Shown: positions 25,621-33,922 of the stretch, in pieces
Layout: every line of letters starts with the position of its first letter
Numbering within the stretch: position 1 is the first letter of the stretch
Assembly: GCF_000615905.1 (NCBI RefSeq)
Contig: NZ_BAMN01000004.1
Location: forward strand, 120,842 to 184,841
DNA length: 64,000 nt
Direction of reading: 5' to 3'
Origin: Companilactobacillus nodensis DSM 19682 = JCM 14932 = NBRC 107160
GTDB lineage: Bacteria > Bacillota > Bacilli > Lactobacillales > Lactobacillaceae
Position numbers and translations under genes: made by a program
The notes under the pieces: model-generated
The model's database searches: none
Told to the model about the DNA's origin: nothing
The model's input: the letters and a program-made list of their open reading frames with translations, nothing else

Positions 25621-27150
25621 TTAAGAAATTAAAACTCCGACACTTAAGAATACCAAGATCAAAAGAACTATCATCAATAATAGCTTCATGACAAACTTGA
25701 TCCACTTATCAAAACCAATGTTTACCATTGATAACGATACTAAGATCAAACCTGTTGGAGCAATCAATCCGATCAAGCCTTGTCCCCAGTTATAAGCATC
25801 AATGATCAAAGCACGGTCGATACCAACAACGTCGGCTAGTGGTGCCATGATAGGCATTGATAGCACAGCAAGTCCTGATGATGATTGAATGAAGAATCCT
25901 AGAATGATATAGACGAAGAACAATACACAGATGAAGAGAATATTGTTCATGCCACTGATTTGGTTACTGAAGTAGTTCATGATCGTATCACTTACGTAAC
26001 TATTCTCCATTACAATACCAACTGAACGTGCCAAACCAACGGTCAAGGCAACACCCAATAGGTCTGCTGCACCAGAAACGAAGCTCTGAACGAACTTCTT
26101 CTCACCTAGTCCTGCGACAAACACTAGGACATAAGTTACAGCTAAGAAGACCACAGCGATTTCTGTGAAGTACCAACCAAGTTGTTGAACTCCCCAGATC
26201 ATTACAACAAACCCTAAAGCAAAAATAATCAATGAAAGTTTTTGACGAAGTGTGAAGACCTTTTCTTCGGTCATCTCTTCATCTAAGAATTGCTCACGAT
26301 CAGCTTCCATTTGATCCGCAACTAATGAGTTGGCTGGATCCTTACGAACTTTTTCACCATATCTGATCGTATAAACAATTGAAAGGCCAACTGCAGCGAC
26401 CCACATCAAAACTCTCAGCGGCATACCATCAGTGAAAGTAATACCAGCTGCATTCGACGCAATAACGGTCGAGAATGGGTTAATTGTCGAACTCATCGTA
26501 CCAATGGCAGTTCCCAGATAAACTGTCGCAATTGCGGTCAGCGTATCATATCCTGCCAGCAAGAATATTGGGATAAGGATCGGGTAAAACGCAATTGTTT
26601 CTTCGGCCAATCCAAAGGTCGTACCTCCCAAAGCAATCAGTGACATAACGATAATAATCAGCCACTTCTGCTTACCATTCAAAACCTCCGACAGACGCTT
26701 CATACCAGCATCCATCGCTCCGGTGGCATTAACGATTCCGATAACCCCACCTAAAATAAGAATAAAGACAATAATATCAACACTATCAACAATACCTTGA
26801 ACTTGCGAAGTTAGGAATTGATTGATAGTTCCAAAGACGCCACGCTTCGGTTTTTTGATCCCTTCATAAGAATTAGGAATCGCCGCCGGACGGTAAATCG
26901 TACCGTCCTTAAACTTAGACAGCTTGATGTTGATCTTGTACTTATCAAGTGTCTTCTTAGTTGCAGGCTCTTCTTTAGTCTTCCCCTTTGGATTGGTAAT
27001 AACAAAGGCATTACTCTCGGAACTGTATTCAAGTGTTGAATACTTACCCGAAGGTATGAAGAAAGTTAAAGCCTGAACTGCGATTAAAACAATGACTATG
27101 ACCGTATAGGCCGACGGAAAGGCGTGCTTTTTCTTTTTCGTAGTAGCCAT
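25621..27150 (-). CDS. YfcC family carrier (C4-dicarboxylate/basic amino acid type)
   Basis: The 509-residue membrane protein belongs to the DcuC/YfcC superfamily of anaerobic carriers. It begins with a basic tail (MATTKKKKHAF), a first membrane segment, and an extracellular loop of about 90 residues (SGKYSTLEYS to RPAAIPN). Later segments include GATTFGLAEETIAFYPILIP-like text (about 184) and TVIASNAAGITFTDG. The substrate cannot be read from sequence; arginine, C4-dicarboxylates or peptides have all been proposed for relatives. A palindrome GACTAAA-caga-TTTAGTC lies upstream at 27177-27194. Confidence 0.82.
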   Translation of the reverse strand: MATTKKKKHAFPSAYTVIVIVLIAVQALTFFIPSGKYSTLEYSSESNAFVITNPKGKTKEEPATKKTLDKYKINIKLSKFKDGTIYRPAAIPNSYEGIKKPKRGVFGTINQFLTSQVQGIVDSVDIIVFILILGGVIGIVNATGAMDAGMKRLSEVLNGKQKWLIIIVMSLIALGGTTFGLAEETIAFYPILIPIFLLAGYDTLTAIATVYLGTAIGTMSSTINPFSTVIASNAAGITFTDGMPLRVLMWVAAVGLSIVYTIRYGEKVRKDPANSLVADQMEADREQFLDEEMTEEKVFTLRQKLSLIIFALGFVVMIWGVQQLGWYFTEIAVVFLAVTYVLVFVAGLGEKKFVQSFVSGAADLLGVALTVGLARSVGIVMENSYVSDTIMNYFSNQISGMNNILFICVLFFVYIILGFFIQSSSGLAVLSMPIMAPLADVVGIDRALIIDAYNWGQGLIGLIAPTGLILVSLSMVNIGFDKWIKFVMKLLLMIVLLILVFLSVGVLIS

Positions 27151-27176
27151 GATTTAATACCCCTTTTTCAAAATTT

Positions 27177-27194
27177 GACTAAACAGATTTAGTC
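27177..27194. promoter_or_regulatory. Palindrome upstream of yfcC
   Basis: GACTAAA and TTTAGTC are perfect 7-base arms with a four-base spacer, 27 bases before the yfcC start. It could be an operator or a small leader hairpin. Confidence 0.3.
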
Positions 27195-27246
27195 CCATTT
27201 AAGAGTATATCATAGGTCATGCAAGCCTTTACATAGATATTGTGAA

Positions 27247-28035
27247 TTATTTATCTTTAGAAACAACAAAATTACGAATAAATTTATACCGCTTACTGCG
27301 ACTTGAAGAATAAAAATATCCAAAGATACTGAAGAAAATTGCACCAATCAAATTAACAAACAAATCCTTCATTGTATCGATCAGTCCAATGTCCAAATAA
27401 CCGTTTTTGATTACAATGTTTTTATCATCTGAAGTATGAATCGTTGTGCGGTCAATATTACTAACATGTTTAACTGTATTAGGCCGCTTAGTCAATTCAA
27501 CACTATTAACTTTTTGGACGATTCGATCTTTCTGCATGTCAGTATTCAGCCACTGATCAGCTGTGAACTCGCCGAATTCCCACATCACACCAATCGTCAT
27601 CGAAAAGCAAAATGAAGTCAAAGCAATAAAAATTGGCGTCAATCTAATTGAGCCCATTCCTTCATTCAGTAAATATATGGACGAGAAGCCAACTCCGGCT
27701 GCCAAGAAGCCATTCAGAGTGTGCAACCCTGTATCCCAAAAAGGTAAATAACCATAAAAATCACTAAGTTCTCCTAAAATTGTTGAACTGAAAACAAAGG
27801 AAATAATTACAAATTCTAAAATATCTGGAATCATGATCTTGAATTGATTCTCAATAATTGCCGGAATCTCAAAAAGGACCAGAGTTAAAATGACGATGAA
27901 CATCTCATTACCACGTCCCATGGCCGCTTCACTGATCAACATCCCTATAGCGATCAGTCGATACAAAATATAAATAAATTTTACAAACTTACTAGCATCA
28001 TTCGTCGATCTTCCTAGAAAATTGACTACCTTCAT
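27247..28035 (-). CDS. Multi-pass membrane protein (DUF2238/YjdF-like)
   Basis: The 262-residue protein has seven likely membrane segments. Conserved-looking points are WDTGLHTLNGFLAAGVGFS, MTIGVMWEFGEFTADQW and a C-terminal membrane segment near 228-245. The WDT-H-G and W-EF/E pattern resembles YjdF/DUF2238 proteins, whose role is unknown. A soluble loop at about 170-218 (KDRIVQKVNSVELTKRPNTV) is basic. The start overlaps the end of the sensor kinase gene by four bases, so it is the last gene of the ABC-two-component unit and may share its envelope-stress role. Confidence 0.65.
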   Translation of the reverse strand: MKVVNFLGRSTNDASKFVKFIYILYRLIAIGMLISEAAMGRGNEMFIVILTLVLFEIPAIIENQFKIMIPDILEFVIISFVFSSTILGELSDFYGYLPFWDTGLHTLNGFLAAGVGFSSIYLLNEGMGSIRLTPIFIALTSFCFSMTIGVMWEFGEFTADQWLNTDMQKDRIVQKVNSVELTKRPNTVKHVSNIDRTTIHTSDDKNIVIKNGYLDIGLIDTMKDLFVNLIGAIFFSIFGYFYSSSRSKRYKFIRNFVVSKDK

Positions 28036-28946
28036 CCCACCACCCCAATTCTTGGTAACATTATTTCAATCGAAAACTGTTGTTGATCCAATTCAGCTTT
28101 CATTGATCCATTCATATTCTCAATCAAACGTTTGGAGACGTACAGTCCCAATCCACTGGATTCAGTGTTAGTTCTAGTTTGGTTTTCCGTATAAAACCTA
28201 TCAAAAACTTTTTCAATAGACACCCTACTACCGGGTTTAATATCGTTAGTTATTCTCAAAACACCCATTTTATCTTTAATCTCATAGTCAACGTTCACTC
28301 GTTCATATGCGTAGCGTAAAATATTTTGAATGACATTTTGAATGACTCGATTTATTAATACTTTATCCGCCATAACAGTGATATTAGGTGTATCTTCAGC
28401 AAACTCAATATTCAGACCATCTTTTTCGAAGCTATCAAAAAAATTCAAAAAGTTATCCTGGACGATTTCACTTAAAGATATTTTATCCAAATTCATTCCC
28501 TTTTGGTTGATATCGATCCTAGTCAAATCATAAAACTGATTAGTCATCTCAATCAGCTTAGAAACTGATTGTTCAATAATACTTATGTATTGCGACTTTT
28601 TATCCACATCAGTTGTCGTCCTCAACAATTGAACGTATCCATCAATCGCCGTTAATGGTGTACGTAAATCATGAGATAACCCTGTAATAGATAACTGTAG
28701 ATTCTCTTCAGCACGCTTGATCTGAATATTTTCTGATTCATACTTATCGATCATTGAATTAAGTTCATCAACTAATCCAATTAAGTTTTTTTCCCGGAAA
28801 TCAACAAAAAACCGACTGCCATATTTGGACTTAGTCGGCATTTTATTTACTTCAATAGATAATTTATGAATTTGTTTTTTTAATAGCAAAATATATACAA
28901 GTAAAATTGAAACCAACAGAATTGATATAAAACTAATTACTATCAT
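28032..28946 (-). CDS. Sensor histidine kinase
   Basis: The kinase has 304 residues with a single N-terminal membrane segment (about 1-23), no extracellular domain, and a coiled linker. The H-box LSHDLRTPLTAIDGY has the phosphorylated His at about 92; the ATPase part shows NVIQNILRYAYE, a G-type stretch and SSGLGLYVSKRL. I start at ATG 28946 behind AAGGAG; the longer frame from 29009 overlaps the regulator gene by 77 bases and is less likely. It follows the response regulator, overlapping it by 14 bases, and is next to an ABC-type resistance transporter. Confidence 0.9.
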   Translation of the reverse strand: MIVISFISILLVSILLVYILLLKKQIHKLSIEVNKMPTKSKYGSRFFVDFREKNLIGLVDELNSMIDKYESENIQIKRAEENLQLSITGLSHDLRTPLTAIDGYVQLLRTTTDVDKKSQYISIIEQSVSKLIEMTNQFYDLTRIDINQKGMNLDKISLSEIVQDNFLNFFDSFEKDGLNIEFAEDTPNITVMADKVLINRVIQNVIQNILRYAYERVNVDYEIKDKMGVLRITNDIKPGSRVSIEKVFDRFYTENQTRTNTESSGLGLYVSKRLIENMNGSMKAELDQQQFSIEIMLPRIGVVG

Positions 28947-29625
28947 TGGAAGATTCTCCTTCCAGTTTGAATCCAATTCCCCAAACGGTACTGATATAAT
29001 TATCACCAAATTTATTGAGCTTCGAACGAAGATTGCTAATATGAACGTTCACGGTCTTATCATTCTCCAAATAAGGTTCTTGCCAAACGCTCTCGTACAA
29101 ATTTGAACGACTGAATACCTTATGAGGATTACGGATAAGTAACGTCAAAATACTAAATTCATGCGATGTTAAATGTATTCTTTTTCCCGAAACCAGTACC
29201 TCTCTGGTATCCAAATCTACCGAGATGGTTCGATAGTCAATTGTTTCCGAATGTGTAACTCCCAAGGAATTGTGTCGTAATTGAATTTCAATTCTAGCCA
29301 CCAATTCTTTCAGATCAAACGGCTTAGTTATATAGTCATCGGCTCCATGCGTTAACAGATCAAGCTTTGATTCTTGATCAACTTTGGCCGAAACAGCAAT
29401 GACTGGCACATTCGTCGTTTTTCTGATTTTGCGGATCAATTCTTCACCTGACATACCCGGCAGCATCAAATCAAGTAAGATGACATCAATTTGGTTTTGT
29501 TCAAATAAAAGCAGACCTTCAGTCCCTGAATAAGCATCAACAATATTGAAATCATGAACTTCAAGAGCTTCTTTCATGAGGGAATGGACTGCCATATCGT
29601 CTTCAATTATTAATATATTTGTCAT
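28933..29625 (-). CDS. OmpR-family response regulator
   Basis: The 230-residue protein has a complete receiver: acidic pocket EDD (8-10), phospho-acceptor Asp52 in LLDLMLPGMSG, and Lys101 in ITKPFDLKEL. The winged helix (about 130-225) has SHEFSILTLLIR and KTVNVHISNLRSKL. It pairs with the kinase that follows. With the ABC ATPase and permease upstream on the same strand, the set resembles regulated peptide-antibiotic resistance modules. It probably controls that transporter, though no operator is evident to me. Confidence 0.93.
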   Translation of the reverse strand: MTNILIIEDDMAVHSLMKEALEVHDFNIVDAYSGTEGLLLFEQNQIDVILLDLMLPGMSGEELIRKIRKTTNVPVIAVSAKVDQESKLDLLTHGADDYITKPFDLKELVARIEIQLRHNSLGVTHSETIDYRTISVDLDTREVLVSGKRIHLTSHEFSILTLLIRNPHKVFSRSNLYESVWQEPYLENDKTVNVHISNLRSKLNKFGDNYISTVWGIGFKLEGESSNDSN

Positions 29626-29640
29626 CTTAACTCCTTTTAT

Positions 29641-30420
29641 CTATTTAATGTCTGCTTTGTAAAAACTCCAACAACCAATAATAGTAGAAATAATAATCGT
29701 TATAATACTAACAAATATCATCTTGGGAAATTCATCGATTACATTCGGAAGAGCAAAATCTTTGTAGATCAAAAAACTTTCTGCAAACCACCAAGTCATT
29801 TCTTTTAGCGAATCAAATTGTTGAAAAAAGCCTGGTAAAAATCCCATTCCAATTGTAAAAAGAAAAGTCCAAATAATACCTAAGCTAATCGATCTAACAA
29901 TGAAATTAATTGCTACATAAATTGAGATAACAGAGAATATCAATAAAGAGACCGTCAAAGACAATTTCCAAAAATACAAACTATAATTATCAATTCCTGC
30001 AATATCACCAAATCCAAAATACATGTCAAACATAACAATACTCAATGCTGTAATTATAACAGTTGAAATTAATGTTAAACAGAACGTCACTAATAACTTA
30101 GTCATGTAGTACTTGATGCGGCTGACTCCCAACGATAATGCATTTCTGATTGTTCCATTTTGGAACTCTTCTCCGATATACAAACTTATGAAGGCACCAA
30201 AAATTATTAATACTACTAAAAAGCTCTTCACTGGCATCAGCACTCCGGTAGCACCATTCACAACGATATCTGCTTTTTGGACTAATTTGCCCTGATAATT
30301 ATTTTTGCTAATAGTATTCAATAATTGAAAAATCGGCAAAAAGGTAATTATCAACAAACTTACCCACATTTTTTTGCTTCGAAATAACTTAACTTTATCT
30401 GCCATTAATAAATTAGACAT
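29641..30420 (-). CDS. ABC-2 type permease (lantibiotic/bacitracin-protection type)
   Basis: The 259-residue protein has six membrane segments and no ATPase motif. The N-terminus KLFRSKKMWVSLLIITF and the motif EEFQNGTIRNALSLGVSR after membrane segment two are typical of ABC-2 subunits of the BcrB/lantibiotic-immunity group. The start overlaps the stop of the ATPase gene in a TAATG-type junction at 30420. It would form the transporter with the BcrA-like ATPase and may remove peptide antibiotics from the membrane. The exact substrate is unknown. Confidence 0.83.
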   Translation of the reverse strand: MSNLLMADKVKLFRSKKMWVSLLIITFLPIFQLLNTISKNNYQGKLVQKADIVVNGATGVLMPVKSFLVVLIIFGAFISLYIGEEFQNGTIRNALSLGVSRIKYYMTKLLVTFCLTLISTVIITALSIVMFDMYFGFGDIAGIDNYSLYFWKLSLTVSLLIFSVISIYVAINFIVRSISLGIIWTFLFTIGMGFLPGFFQQFDSLKEMTWWFAESFLIYKDFALPNVIDEFPKMIFVSIITIIISTIIGCWSFYKADIK

Positions 30421-31328
30421 TATTTACCCCCTGTAATATTCATAAAGTAATCTTCCAACTTCTGATTTGCAGTACCGATCTTATAGACATCAATATTATT
30501 CATCACAAGTTGTTTATTTATTTGTGCCACTTGTTCTAGATCAGAATAAATTCTAATTTCATCCTTATTTGAGACTTCATAGTCTCCTATTCCCATTTCA
30601 TCCAAAATAGTAACTGCCCTTTCGAGATCATTAACACGTATCTCGATGTACTGTTGACTCTTTTGGAGTAATTCCTCCTTAGATAGTTCCTGAACTATCT
30701 TGCCGTGGTGCAAAATCCCGTAGTCTGTAGCTACTTGCGAAAGTTCATCTAAAATATGGCTTGAAATCAAGACTGTCAAACCTTTTTCTCGGACCAATTT
30801 CTTGATTATCTCTCTTATTTCAATAATTCCGGCTGGGTCCAAGCCATTCGTTGGCTCATCCAAAATCAAAAATTCTGGATTACTTATCAATGTCATTGCA
30901 ATCGTCAATCTCTGACGCATTCCCAAAGAAAAGTTTTTTACTTTCTTTTTTCCGGTAGCTTGCAAATTCATTAACTCCAGCAGATGTTTGATCTCACCAT
31001 TACCAACACCAGCATTGGCTGCTTGAACCTTCATGTTATCTTGTGCATTCAATTCAGGATAAAGAGCCGGAGTCTCGATTGATTGACCAATCTTTCTTCT
31101 AGCAGCTTGTACCGCTCTCGCTTCACTCTTCCCAAAAAGCTCGATCATACCGCCATCATCATGAGTCAATCCCATAATAATGCGCATAAAAGTCGATTTA
31201 CCCGCTCCGTTAACACCAATTAATCCGTAAATCATCCCTCGTTTGATTTCCAGAGACATTCCATCCAGAACTTTATGCTGACCGTATTTTTTTACAAGAC
31301 TGTTAACTTTCAAAATAGTTTCTGTCAT
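30420..31328 (-). CDS. ABC transporter ATP-binding protein, BcrA-like
   Basis: The 302-residue ATPase shows Walker A GVNGAGKST (about 37-45), signature FSLGMRQRLTIAM (a SLG variant common in BcrA-like proteins), Walker B FLILDEPTNGLDP and switch ISSH. The C-terminal 80 residues (HGKIVQELSKEELL, then YEVSNKDEIRIYSDLEQV) are the usual extra domain of the BcrA/lantibiotic self-protection group. It is the first gene of the five-gene unit ending at 27247. Confidence 0.9.
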   Translation of the reverse strand: MTETILKVNSLVKKYGQHKVLDGMSLEIKRGMIYGLIGVNGAGKSTFMRIIMGLTHDDGGMIELFGKSEARAVQAARRKIGQSIETPALYPELNAQDNMKVQAANAGVGNGEIKHLLELMNLQATGKKKVKNFSLGMRQRLTIAMTLISNPEFLILDEPTNGLDPAGIIEIREIIKKLVREKGLTVLISSHILDELSQVATDYGILHHGKIVQELSKEELLQKSQQYIEIRVNDLERAVTILDEMGIGDYEVSNKDEIRIYSDLEQVAQINKQLVMNNIDVYKIGTANQKLEDYFMNITGGK

Positions 31329-31413
31329 AATTTACTTCCTCATTTCATTACTTATATAGTAATCTGCAAAAGTAAATTAACCGACCAGAAAGTATAAAAA
31401 AAGTGTAAAGAAA

Positions 31414-31443
31414 AAACATTCACTATTTACTAGCGAATGTTTT
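31414..31443 (-). terminator. Terminator after the VOC-family gene
   Basis: AAAACATTC-CTA and TAG-GAATGTTTT form a stem with one mismatch around a short loop; read on the minus strand it ends in a T-run just behind the stop of the VOC gene. Confidence 0.7.
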
Positions 31444-31822
31444 ATATTACCAGTTGCCAAGTAACACCAAACTTATCAGTTACCCAAGTGGCTCTTTCAT
31501 ATTCACATACCGGCTCCGGACCCATAACAATCGTTCCATCCTTAGACAATGCCTCGAATAATTCATCAAACTCCGATTCGGAACTACATTCGACCATCAA
31601 AGAAAACGACCAATTAAGATCAGGTGCCTTTTTGTCATGTTTCATATCCAAAAAATTAACGTCTATGCCATCAATGTTCAATACTCCTTGAAATGTCTTA
31701 GTCCCATCATCGTCAAACTTGTCCATTTGAGTAATTTCGGCATTTGGAATGATCTCCGCATAATAGCGCATCGCTGCTTCAGAATTACCATTCAAAGTAA
31801 TAAATGGTGTAATAGATTTCAT
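31442..31822 (-). CDS. VOC/PhnB-like glyoxalase-fold protein
   Basis: The 126-residue protein has the PhnB-like text ITPFITLNGNSEAAMRYYAE at its start and LNWSFSLMVECSSESEFDEL, then VCEYERATWVTDKFGVTWQL at its end. The family is a vicinal-oxygen-chelate fold of mostly unknown substrate. I start at ATG 31822, preceded by GGGAGG; the longer frame from 31936 is not supported. It stands alone. Despite the old name PhnB, no link to phosphonate use is implied. Confidence 0.82.
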   Translation of the reverse strand: MKSITPFITLNGNSEAAMRYYAEIIPNAEITQMDKFDDDGTKTFQGVLNIDGIDVNFLDMKHDKKAPDLNWSFSLMVECSSESEFDELFEALSKDGTIVMGPEPVCEYERATWVTDKFGVTWQLVI

Positions 31823-31988
31823 CTGAAAGACCTCCCATTTTTCAAAGAGAATAACATATTTTTTCGGAGAAGCTTTACTAAAACGGACTACAAATTTATT
31901 TATAATATAGTTATTACTAGCCAAATATACAGGCAAGATGATACTCTATCATTACTAAAAAATTATGATAACGATTAGGAGATGACTC

Positions 31989-33056
31989 ATGAAAATAACT
32001 ATTCAGAAAGAATTACTACAACTATTATCTTCAAATGTAGAACCAAAAATCAGTATTATTCTTCCAATTCATCCCGAAAATCCTCAAGTTGAAAACAATA
32101 TTTTAACATACAAAAACTTACTTAAAGATGTAAAAAAAGACCTCGAGTTAAACTACTCTCGTCGCGATTGGAGTAACGTAGTTTCCAAACTCGAAAACTT
32201 GATCCTCGATCGCAATTTGTGGAATTCTTCCAATCAATCATTATTGATTTTTGCCAATAACGAAGACCTTCAAATTTGTGAATTAAATCATGCTGTTCAA
32301 CCAAAGGCACATGTCGGCAGCACATTCTTGATTCAAGACTTATTCAGTCAAGAAGAGCTATCCAACAAGCCACAATATATCATTAACTTAAGCCGTGATC
32401 GAATCAATGTGATCGATATTGCCAGTCTCAAAGCTATTGAATTTGCAGAAATCCACACAAGCTTTTCAGATTATTATTCTGACTTCGATGCTAACTCAAA
32501 CTTAAACACAGGTTCATACGGCGGACTGAATGGTTCGTATCACGGACACCGGACAAAGTCAGAAGAACAACAAAAGGATCAATTGATCTACTACCGCTAC
32601 TTAGATAGAGAATTATCCAAGATGCACAAGGAACAAGGATTCAACTTTATTATTGCCGGATTACCTGAAATCCTTGATAACTATCTCAACAGTTACGGTA
32701 ATTCCTCATATATCTACGACGTGATCCATGGTTCAGTGATCAATATCTCGCAACGTGATTTGGCCAATAAAATTGAAGAAATTTTCCACGATCAGAAATT
32801 GATCAAGGCTCAGTCATTGATGAAAGAATACAATCAGGCTGACCGTCAGGACAAGGTCTTGAATGACGTTGACAGCATTGCACATGCGTTAAATAATGAA
32901 CGCGTAAAATCACTTATTTCATTTAACAGTGGCGATTCTTACTCTGTCGATCAAAACAAATTAATGCTTCAGGCGGCATTAAATAAAATTCATTGTCGTG
33001 TGATTGAAACTACTGAAAAGTCTGATTTACCAACAATCAGTGCCATCGTTTATTAA
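31989..33056 (+). CDS. baeRF-family (archaeo-eukaryotic release factor-like) protein
   Basis: The 355-residue protein starts with LLSSNVEPKISIILPIHPEN and KNLLKDVKKDLE, a pattern I know from bacterial relatives of archaeo-eukaryotic release factor 1 (baeRF domains). The middle has a Gly-rich turn, SYGGLNGSYHGH, followed by a helix with YYRYLDRELSK, in the place where baeRF proteins carry their catalytic-loop-like stretch. The end holds an eRF1 domain-3-like part (QDKVLNDVDSIAHALNNERV). Such proteins have been proposed to act on ribosomes or ribosome-linked stress. It stands alone with its own terminator. Identification is by eye. Confidence 0.65.
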   Translation: MKITIQKELLQLLSSNVEPKISIILPIHPENPQVENNILTYKNLLKDVKKDLELNYSRRDWSNVVSKLENLILDRNLWNSSNQSLLIFANNEDLQICELNHAVQPKAHVGSTFLIQDLFSQEELSNKPQYIINLSRDRINVIDIASLKAIEFAEIHTSFSDYYSDFDANSNLNTGSYGGLNGSYHGHRTKSEEQQKDQLIYYRYLDRELSKMHKEQGFNFIIAGLPEILDNYLNSYGNSSYIYDVIHGSVINISQRDLANKIEEIFHDQKLIKAQSLMKEYNQADRQDKVLNDVDSIAHALNNERVKSLISFNSGDSYSVDQNKLMLQAALNKIHCRVIETTEKSDLPTISAIVY

Positions 33057-33058
33057 AT

Positions 33059-33096
33059 AAAACTGTTACTGAAATCATTCAGTAACAGTTTTTTTG
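33059..33096 (+). terminator. Terminator after the baeRF-like gene
   Basis: AACTGTTACTGA (33061-33072) and TCAGTAACAGTT (33079-33090) form a perfect 12-pair stem followed by a T-run. Confidence 0.85.
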
Positions 33097-33106
33097 TGTT
33101 TATTCG

Positions 33107-33164
33107 TTGACAATCATTCGGTACCGAACTATAATCGTTTTTGAAATAAAGGTTCGGTACCGAA
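33107..33164 (+). promoter_or_regulatory. Consensus promoter with two MarR-type palindromes
   Basis: TTGACA (33107-33112) and TATAAT (33130-33135) are both perfect with a 17-base spacer. The palindrome TTCGGTACCGAA occurs inside the spacer (33117-33128) and again at 33153-33164, 36 bases apart. Binding of a dimeric regulator here would block RNA polymerase. The MarR gene starts 32 bases behind, so autorepression is likely. Confidence 0.75.
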
Positions 33165-33196
33165 TCAATTTTAATAATAGAAATGAGGAATTCAAT

Positions 33197-33895
33197 ATGA
33201 GTACATTAACAGATGATTTGATGAAACAATTACACTTTATCAGTGAGGCTAGTAATAACTTCATGCATCAGAATAAACAACGACTATCCGGCCAACAACG
33301 AGTGCTAGCCATTCTGCGTCTAGAAGATGGATTGAGCCAACGTTACCTAACAGAACTGTTAGACTTACGTCCCAGTTCAGTTGCGGAACTATTAAAAAAA
33401 CTAGAAACAAACGGTGACATTACTCGTAAAGAAGACGATAACGACAAACGTACTAAGTTGGTTTATCTAACTGAAGCCGGTCGTAAAAAGGCCGACAAAA
33501 ATGCATCCCTTAAAGATGAAGATTATAGTGAAACATTCTTTTCCGGTCTAAATGAAGATGAAAAGCAATCATTCAGTGATAACTTGACCAAAATTGCTAA
33601 CGGTTGGGACGACGACTTCAAGCAACAAGCTGACAAATTCGTTGACCCAATGGATCGCATGCAACAAATGCAAAAAGTTCACGAAACAATGATGGAGAAG
33701 TTCGGCAACCAGTGGCAAGATATGTCGCCTGAGGATATGCGCCATCAAATGCATAAAGAAATGCGTAAAGCCATGAAGAATGGTGACATCCCTGAAGGTT
33801 ACGGTATGGGAATGGGATTCATGCCTGGTATGATGGGCCGAAATTGTGGCCATCGTGGTCATGGACACCGCAGACCTAACAATTTTAGATTTTAA
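33197..33895 (+). CDS. MarR-family regulator with Met/His-rich C-terminal tail
   Basis: The 232-residue protein carries a MarR winged helix (about 10-120: LSGQQRVLAILRLEDGLSQR, PSSVAELLKKLETNGDITRK, DKRTKLVYLTEAGRKKA). The last 90 residues are unusual: a helical part (FVDPMDRMQQMQKVHETMME), then GYGMGMGFMPGMMGRNCGHR and HGHRRPNN, rich in Met, His and Gly with one Cys. That tail could bind metal, though this is a guess. ATG 33197 has GAGGAA upstream; the frame open from 33107 includes the promoter. It lies in one unit with the ABC exporter 27 bases behind. Confidence 0.87.
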   Translation: MSTLTDDLMKQLHFISEASNNFMHQNKQRLSGQQRVLAILRLEDGLSQRYLTELLDLRPSSVAELLKKLETNGDITRKEDDNDKRTKLVYLTEAGRKKADKNASLKDEDYSETFFSGLNEDEKQSFSDNLTKIANGWDDDFKQQADKFVDPMDRMQQMQKVHETMMEKFGNQWQDMSPEDMRHQMHKEMRKAMKNGDIPEGYGMGMGFMPGMMGRNCGHRGHGHRRPNNFRF

Positions 33896-33922
33896 TTTTT
33901 GATAATTTAGAGGATATTAATA

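Noticed and set aside
28947..29009. Longer sensor kinase from 29009
   Set aside because: It would overlap the response regulator by 77 bases, and the ribosome site AAGGAG belongs to ATG 28946.
31823..31936. N-terminal extension of the VOC protein
   Set aside because: The extension has no family text, while ATG 31822 has a GGGAGG site at the right distance.
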